In this document: positions 59,252 through 64,000 of the stretch, in pieces
Numbering within the stretch: the stretch's first letter is position 1
Layout: every line of letters starts with the position of its first letter
From: Pseudanabaena sp.
GTDB taxonomy: Bacteria; Cyanobacteriota; Cyanobacteriia; Pseudanabaenales; Pseudanabaenaceae
Length of the DNA: 64,000 nucleotides
Direction of reading: 5' to 3'
NCBI GenBank assembly: GCA_003249015.1
Contig: QBLS01000002.1
Coordinates: 186,001-250,000 of the forward strand
Translations under genes and position numbers: made by a program
The notes under the pieces: generated by a model
Told to the model about the DNA's origin: nothing
The model's database searches: none
The model's input: the letters and a program-made list of their open reading frames with translations, nothing else

Positions 59252-59290
59252 TGAGCTTGTCAAAGTGTCAAAGCCTCTCACAACTTATTT

Positions 59291-59323
59291 AGGATAAGGC
59301 GGCGCGAAGCGCCGCCTTATCCT
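59291..59323. repeat. 33-bp palindrome, GC-gaa-GC apex
   Basis: AGGATAAGGCGGCGC around gaa and complement; perfect. Confidence 0.85.
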
Positions 59324-59408
59324 ATCTTGGGTTTTGAACCACTCCAAGGCAAAATCGATCAAACTAGTTTAATAATAAAAACTGTGAAACAATTATAGAT
59401 CCTAAGTT

Positions 59409-60845
59409 ATGGGCGATGAAGTTATGCCACAAGACGAGAACTTTCTTAGCTTTGATGAAATATTTGAAGAGCTAAACTATCGCCAAGCACAAAGAACATT
59501 ACGGGATATTGTTGCCAATTTGGACTTGTCGGAGCGGGAACGGCGTGGGCTAGAAGAACCCCTCGAAGAACTGCAACAGATGCTAGACAAACTAGAGCGT
59601 CAAGTCTTGCAGATCGCCGTATTTGGGATGGTGGGGCGTGGTAAATCATCGGTGTTAAATGCATTGATGGGTGGACAGGTCTTTGAGACTGGCCCCTTAC
59701 ATGGCGTAACGACAAGCCGCCAAGCTGCCGAATGGCAAATCTCCCGCGAGGCGATGCAATCCAATGGCGATCGCACTATTCTCAAAGCTTCTTTTCAGGG
59801 TAAAGGCGAAGCACGAATTGAATTGATTGATACCCCTGGAATTGATGAAGTTGATGGAGAAGGTCGTGCCGAACTAGCAAAACGAATTGCCCAGCAAGCA
59901 GATTTGATTTTATTTATTGTGGCGGGAGATATTACTAAAGTTGAGTACGACGCGCTCTCAGAGCTAAGGGGAGCCAGCAAGCCAATCTTGCTAGTATTCA
60001 ATAAAATCGATCAATATCCCCCTGAAGATCGCCTTGCTATCTATGCCAAAATTCGCGATGACAGGGTTAAAGAGCTACTCACGCAAGATGAAATTGTGAT
60101 GACCGCTGCTTCTCCCCTTGTCGCAAAAGCCATTCGACAACCCGATGGCTCCTTTGAAGCGGAACTAGTAATCGGTAAACCTCAAATAGAAGATTTAAAA
60201 TTAAAAATTCTAGAAGTTCTCGATCGCGAAGGTAAGTCTCTAATTGCTTTAAATACGATGCTATTCGCTGACATGGTGCAGGAGCGAGTCGTCCAGCGCA
60301 AAATGTTTGTGCGCGATCGCCAAGCCAATCGCATCATTTGGAATTGCGTAATTACTCAAGCTGTTGCGATCGCTGTTAATCCATTTACGGTAGTAGATGT
60401 AATTACTAGCGCCATCATCGATGTATCGATGATCGTGGCGTTATCCAAACTCTATGGCATCAATATGAGTAATCGTGGCGCAATTTCGCTGATGCAAAAA
60501 ATTGCGATCGGCATGGGTGGCATCAGTGCTAGCGAGTTTCTCGCTAATTTTGGATTAAGTTCGCTCAAAAGTTTATTGGGTATCGCTGCCCCTGTGACTG
60601 GTGGTGCAACTTTAGGCGGCTATGTATCGGTGGCGATCGCCCAAGCAGGTGTGGCAGGTTTTTCTACCTATGCATTGGGATTAGTCACTAAGGAGTATCT
60701 CGCCAATGGGGCATCATGGGGAGCCGACGGGCCCAAAGCTGTAGTGAAAAGGATTTTGGAAACGATTGATGAGGATTCGATCTTGGCAAGAATCAAAGAT
60801 GAACTCCGCGCTAAGATTGATTTGAGAAGGTTGAGAAAAGTTTAG
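59409..60845 (+). CDS. GTPase with DUF697 membrane domain
   Basis: 478 residues. The GTPase domain (about 60-240) has G1 GMVGRGKSS, G3 DTPGID and G4 NKID. The C-terminal half (about 300-430) is the DUF697-type hydrophobic helical region (VNPFTVVDVITSAIIDVSMI, GGATLGGYVSVAIAQAG). It probably works at a membrane; relatives are Era-like or dynamin-like. Function unknown. An in-frame ATG at 59424 is an alternative start. Confidence 0.85.
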   Translation: MGDEVMPQDENFLSFDEIFEELNYRQAQRTLRDIVANLDLSERERRGLEEPLEELQQMLDKLERQVLQIAVFGMVGRGKSSVLNALMGGQVFETGPLHGVTTSRQAAEWQISREAMQSNGDRTILKASFQGKGEARIELIDTPGIDEVDGEGRAELAKRIAQQADLILFIVAGDITKVEYDALSELRGASKPILLVFNKIDQYPPEDRLAIYAKIRDDRVKELLTQDEIVMTAASPLVAKAIRQPDGSFEAELVIGKPQIEDLKLKILEVLDREGKSLIALNTMLFADMVQERVVQRKMFVRDRQANRIIWNCVITQAVAIAVNPFTVVDVITSAIIDVSMIVALSKLYGINMSNRGAISLMQKIAIGMGGISASEFLANFGLSSLKSLLGIAAPVTGGATLGGYVSVAIAQAGVAGFSTYALGLVTKEYLANGASWGADGPKAVVKRILETIDEDSILARIKDELRAKIDLRRLRKV

Positions 60846-60912
60846 CGATCGCATAATTGTTGGAGACTGTTCTCAATAACTCCAATGTTTGAGGCTTATC
60901 ATCAAACCGTAG

Positions 60913-60977
60913 GGGCATAGCATTCCCACAGAAATCTATAAATTTTGCGATCACCTTAATTTGGGAATGCTATGCCC
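60913..60977. repeat. Inverted repeat, possible MITE remnant
   Basis: GGGCATAGCATTCCCA (60913-60928) and its exact complement (60962-60977) around 33 bases, between the convergent GTPase and bestrophin genes. Confidence 0.75.
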
Positions 60978-60983
60978 AAAATC

Positions 60984-61868
60984 TCACTTGGCTTGATAGG
61001 TAAGTGTTTGCTCAACATTGGTTGTTATACTCTCGCACAATACGTCAATCGGTAAATCGTTGGCATCATGTCCAAAGGGATTTTCGATTTCGCTACCGAG
61101 TTGTTCTACGGCCAAAAGAATAAAGCTAACTAGTCCAACAGCGATCGCTGCTAGCCAGTCAAGTTCCATCACTAAATGGAATGGTAAGCCAATACAGTAA
61201 ATTAATATTAGACGCTTCAGATAAACGCAATAGGCAAGGGGTAATGGAGTTCGGAGAATGCGTTCGCAACTAGTTAAGCCTTCAACTAGGGCATTAATAG
61301 AACTATTCATAGCGAAAAAATAATTGGTATCAATGTGATCGCTTTGCACTTGTTTTTGCAGATAATCGCTTAACCAAAGTGTTAGTTCTAATGGAATATG
61401 CTTAGCACTTCGCAATTTGGTTATGTCTTCTGTTGACAAAATCTCATCAAGATCGTTCTCGAACACTTCATTGCGAAGGTGTCGTTTGGTGGCGATCGCA
61501 AAGGCATTTAGGTGTTTAATCGAGCGTTCTTTTTGTTGCTGGGCTTCACTTTCTGGAGAGGCGATCGCAATTTGCATTAATCTCGATAAGTTACGAATAT
61601 TTACTACCAAGGTTCCCCATGCTTTGCGTCCTTCCCAGTAGCGATCGTAGGCGGTATTTGTCCGAAATACTAGGAGCAAGCCTAAGACTAAGTTGAAAAC
61701 GACATTATTGGTCAGATCTCCTAAAACTTTTAGGGGTATCTGTGGTTCGTAATGATGAAATATCGAAACTGCTACGGCGAATCCTGTAAAAATTAGAACT
61801 CTGGGTAAGACGATCGGTGCGACGGAGCCTTTTATCTTAAAAGCAAACTCAAACCATTGCAAAGTCAT
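60984..61868 (-). CDS. Bestrophin-family (UPF0187) channel protein
   Basis: 294 residues. Four hydrophobic segments with family motifs FRTNTAYDRYWEGRKAWG and ENPFGHDANDLPID. Bacterial members form pentameric ion channels; cyanobacterial and algal ones have been linked to chloride or bicarbonate flux at thylakoids. Ion preference here is unknown. Confidence 0.88.
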   Translation of the reverse strand: MTLQWFEFAFKIKGSVAPIVLPRVLIFTGFAVAVSIFHHYEPQIPLKVLGDLTNNVVFNLVLGLLLVFRTNTAYDRYWEGRKAWGTLVVNIRNLSRLMQIAIASPESEAQQQKERSIKHLNAFAIATKRHLRNEVFENDLDEILSTEDITKLRSAKHIPLELTLWLSDYLQKQVQSDHIDTNYFFAMNSSINALVEGLTSCERILRTPLPLAYCVYLKRLILIYCIGLPFHLVMELDWLAAIAVGLVSFILLAVEQLGSEIENPFGHDANDLPIDVLCESITTNVEQTLTYQAK

Positions 61869-61919
61869 AAGGGGAACTTACTTTAAAAATCAAATTAATA
61901 TCATAGAAGGCATAGGTTA

Positions 61920-61984
61920 AGATCCCCGACTTTTTCTCAGCAAGCAAAGACCATTTGCAAATTCACAAAAAAAGTTGGGGATCT
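61920..61984. repeat. 65-bp inverted repeat, MITE-like
   Basis: AGATCCCCGACTTTTT and its complement (one mismatch) around 33 bases. A widespread style of small element in cyanobacteria. Confidence 0.65.
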
Positions 61985-62073
61985 GGGCATTTGCAGGTTT
62001 CTTTTTCTTTGTCCAAAACCTCAAAATGCAGGGACAAGCGAAAATCAAAAATCTCGGAAAAGCCTCAGATGCT

Positions 62074-62415
62074 CTAACTTAGCTTAAATGATTTAATCAT
62101 TGTTGCATTCAGTATTTGAGCTTGCTTGTCTCCTAGTTTGCCTAATCGCCTTGATATTAATCTTTTTTCAACAGTTGCAATGCGGGTTACTCGGGCTTTA
62201 GAGGAGATTTTTAAGCCTGTACTTTGAAATTCGGGATCAGATGAATTGAGAATAAACTCGCTGTCTTGCAAATTATCTATATTCTGAGATGAAATGAAAC
62301 AGAGGGTAACATCATTGCTTGATGAGTCTGCCCACAAAACAATGGCAGGACGCAACTTAGTTTGACTCATATCGGTGAATGGAAATGGAACTAAAACGAT
62401 GTCTCCTTTATTCAC
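62074..62415 (-). CDS. MazF/PemK-family toxin
   Basis: 113 residues with the PemK fold start KGDIVLVPFPFTDMSQTKLRPAIVL and conserved RPA. It should be an mRNA interferase. GTG start, overlapping the antitoxin stop as GTGA. Confidence 0.85.
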   Translation of the reverse strand: MNKGDIVLVPFPFTDMSQTKLRPAIVLWADSSSNDVTLCFISSQNIDNLQDSEFILNSSDPEFQSTGLKISSKARVTRIATVEKRLISRRLGKLGDKQAQILNATMIKSFKLS

Positions 62416-62621
62416 TGGATGGGTTCTCCATCAGCAAGTGTATATAGGTCTGGCTCATCATATAAGAAGTCTAATGCTTTCCCTGTTTGGGATAATTGCA
62501 TAAATTCGTGAGTTGAAGGCTCAGACAGTTCTAGAGTTAACTCTTGTTTCAAGAGATCTTGCTCTTCTCTTGAAAGAGATAATATTATTTGGGCAATTGA
62601 GTTAACTAATTTAGTATTCAT
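62412..62621 (-). CDS. Antitoxin partner of MazF/PemK toxin
   Basis: 69 residues, acidic and helical, upstream of the toxin in the usual antitoxin-first order and coupled by a 4-bp overlap. It has no MazE/AbrB-like fold that I recognise; the identification rests on position. Confidence 0.65.
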   Translation of the reverse strand: MNTKLVNSIAQIILSLSREEQDLLKQELTLELSEPSTHEFMQLSQTGKALDFLYDEPDLYTLADGEPIQ

Positions 62622-62803
62622 ATTTATACTTGGATATTAAGCTTTAATCTCCTACTTAAATTTTACTTCTTACCCAATAATCTACGCCAAAAATTTATCG
62701 CTTTAGTCTAATCTTGATTTTGCCTTTTGATTTTTGCTAATTGCTTCTTTTTGACAAGAATAAAAAATAAACTCCGCGCTATGATTGATTTGAAAAGTTT
62801 GAT

Positions 62804-63139
62804 ATGGCAGGAGCAATGATGGCTCAAGACAGTAATTACGAAATGATTACGATCGCAGTTGAACCAAACGATCAAGAATCTCAATCTGGGAAACTTCAGG
62901 AGGTAATCAAAGAGATTGGTTTAATGAGGATCAGCCACATAAAAATTCAGCCAAGCATGAAAAAAATTAAGTGTTGCCGAACTCGAAGCGAAGATGTCGG
63001 GATTTTTGTAGATGGTGGGACGGATTATGAGGAGATTACCGAAATTGAAGGTTTGGCGGTAGAGCGTTATCTTGGCACATCACCACAGGTAACGCCTAGT
63101 CCTGTTGCTGTTGAGACTGGGACGCGCAATGTTAAGTAA
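62804..63139 (+). CDS. Small protein upstream of FGE-domain gene, not recognised
   Basis: 111 residues (alternative start at the next ATGs, 62816 or 62819). Mixed alpha/beta, with MITIAVEP, VGIFVDGG and a Pro/Thr tail. It overlaps the downstream gene by 11 bp, so they are coupled. The small size and position recall adaptor-like partners in cyanobacterial conflict systems, but I see no specific motif. Confidence 0.55.
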   Translation: MAGAMMAQDSNYEMITIAVEPNDQESQSGKLQEVIKEIGLMRISHIKIQPSMKKIKCCRTRSEDVGIFVDGGTDYEEITEIEGLAVERYLGTSPQVTPSPVAVETGTRNVK

Positions 63140-63920
63140 ATCGCCAGAAACCAATCCGTTAATTCTTGACCTCGGCGATGGCGTGATGCTGGAATTAGTC
63201 AAGATTCCCGCAGGAAAATTTATGATGGGGAGCTATGAGTATGACTCTGAGAAGCCCATTCATGAGGTGCAGCTTAAAGAATTTGAGATCGGTAAATATG
63301 CGGTCACTAATGCTCAATGGCAAGCGGTGATGAAAACTAAAGGCTCAGCAGATTGTGACAAAAAGTTTCAAGGGGATTTTCAGCCTGTTGTGGGTGTGTC
63401 TTGGCACGAGGCTAGGGCATTTTGTATCAAGCTATCGCAGCAAACGGGACGGGAGGTAAGACTGCCCACTGAGGTTGAATGGGAATATGCGGCGAGAGGT
63501 GCAAACCAGAGCAAGGGCTTTACCTATGCGGGTAGTAACAATATTGATGAAGTGGCTTGGTATGGGGAAATTGGTGAAGTTGCTTGGTATGAGGAAGATT
63601 ATAGAGGCATCGTAACCCATCCAGTGGGTCAGAAAAAGGCTAATGAGCTTAATATTTATGACATGAGTGGTAATGTTTGGGAATGGTGCTTAGACGAGTG
63701 GCATGGCAGCTATGCTGATAAACCAGAAAATCTCAAGCAACAGGGCAATCAAGCATGGGGCGATCTCAATATAGACAACAACGATAATCGTTGTCGCCTG
63801 CTGCGCGGCGGCTCCAAGAACGACGACGAGAGGTACTGTCGTGCTACCAATCGCTTTGGGGACTTCGCGTGTTATCAGTGTGATGTGATTAGCTTTCGGA
63901 TTATTATCGTTTCTTCATAA
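63129..63920 (+). CDS. Formylglycine-generating-enzyme (SUMF1)-domain protein
   Basis: 263 residues from the ATG at 63129. FGE-sulfatase fold: KIPAGKFMMGSYEYDSEKPIHEV, YAVTNAQWQ, PVVGVSWHEARAFC, RLPTEVEWEYAARG, NIYDMSGNVWEWCLDEW and RLLRGGSKNDDERYCRATNR. The usual terminal GFR is SFR. In cyanobacteria such domains usually are ligand or effector modules rather than true FGEs. An internal 27-bp duplication (63549-63602) repeats EVAWY. Confidence 0.82.
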   Translation: MLSKSPETNPLILDLGDGVMLELVKIPAGKFMMGSYEYDSEKPIHEVQLKEFEIGKYAVTNAQWQAVMKTKGSADCDKKFQGDFQPVVGVSWHEARAFCIKLSQQTGREVRLPTEVEWEYAARGANQSKGFTYAGSNNIDEVAWYGEIGEVAWYEEDYRGIVTHPVGQKKANELNIYDMSGNVWEWCLDEWHGSYADKPENLKQQGNQAWGDLNIDNNDNRCRLLRGGSKNDDERYCRATNRFGDFACYQCDVISFRIIIVSS

Positions 63921-64000
63921 AGACTTTATATTACCCTTTACTCTCTTGTCCTTTATGTTCCCCCTCTTCACCTTTGGCGATCAAATTTTGTTAATAAGAG

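Larger units (their letters stand above)
58899..59408. other. 510-bp gap with repeats
   Basis: It holds a family B copy (59197-59251) with a trailing partial unit to 59276 and a palindrome (59291-59323). The rest is AT-rich divergent promoter sequence. Confidence 0.6.

Overview
The window is a stretch of cyanobacterial chromosome. The signs are frequent GCGATCGC (HIP1) octamers, a phycobilisome linker and a phycobiliprotein-like gene, a BciB-type chlorophyll enzyme, SigF, Tic22, DUF3086 and DUF2808 proteins, an Uma2 protein and GvpG. A filamentous freshwater lineage such as Pseudanabaenaceae would fit, but the genus is only an impression. I saw no rRNA, tRNA, CRISPR array, phage or intact insertion sequence.

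Layout. 1-3.3 kb: the 3' part of a hybrid histidine kinase, overlapping a REC-GGDEF-EAL protein. 3.9-9.5 kb: two large RTX-type exoproteins, one PhoX/DUF839-like and one with cadherin, phytase-like and DUF4114 regions, suggesting extracellular phosphate scavenging; a possible Pho box precedes the first. 9.9-13.2 kb: a 2OG-Fe(II) oxygenase, a TrkA-type protein and a CPA1 cation/proton antiporter. 13.3-23.4 kb: two giant hybrid kinases; the second carries a DXCF cyanobacteriochrome-type GAF domain cut by an in-frame TGA. 24.0-25.9 kb: an AT-rich ATPase plus TOPRIM-like pair resembling anti-phage OLD-type modules. 26-34.8 kb: YggT, a fatty-acid hydroxylase-like protein, CsbD, an Hsp70-like protein, HNH, BciB, SigF, Pgm and a Nif11 peptide. 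34.9-36.3 kb: a phycobilisome linker and a divergent phycobiliprotein. 37-43.6 kb: hisH, DUF2808, surE, Uma2, a glycosyltransferase, pyrD, an isolated gvpG and cobH. 43.9-48.6 kb: a LOV-domain hybrid kinase with its own HPt, directly upstream of a REC-GGDEF protein. 49.1-61.9 kb: mnmE, an ABC1 kinase, aroA, a Yip1 protein, REC-EAL, DUF3086, Tic22, a GTPase-DUF697 protein and a bestrophin. 62-63.9 kb: a MazF/PemK toxin pair and a formylglycine-enzyme-like (SUMF1) domain gene.

Two themes stand out. The first is dense signalling: four hybrid kinases and three c-di-GMP proteins, with two kinase/c-di-GMP pairs directly adjacent and two candidate light sensors (LOV and DXCF-GAF). The second is an unusual load of long, near-perfect intergenic palindromes, about 36 in 64 kb. 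Most have the apex GC-NNN-GC, many have A/T-rich outer ends, and several overlap stop codons. They look like a mobile repeat family and probably also act as bidirectional terminators. Interspersed MITE-like elements and a second repeat family (core GCTTCGACTTCGCTCAGCC) add to this.

Several starts were moved inward, because the longest open frames run into these repeats or begin at weak TTG codons.
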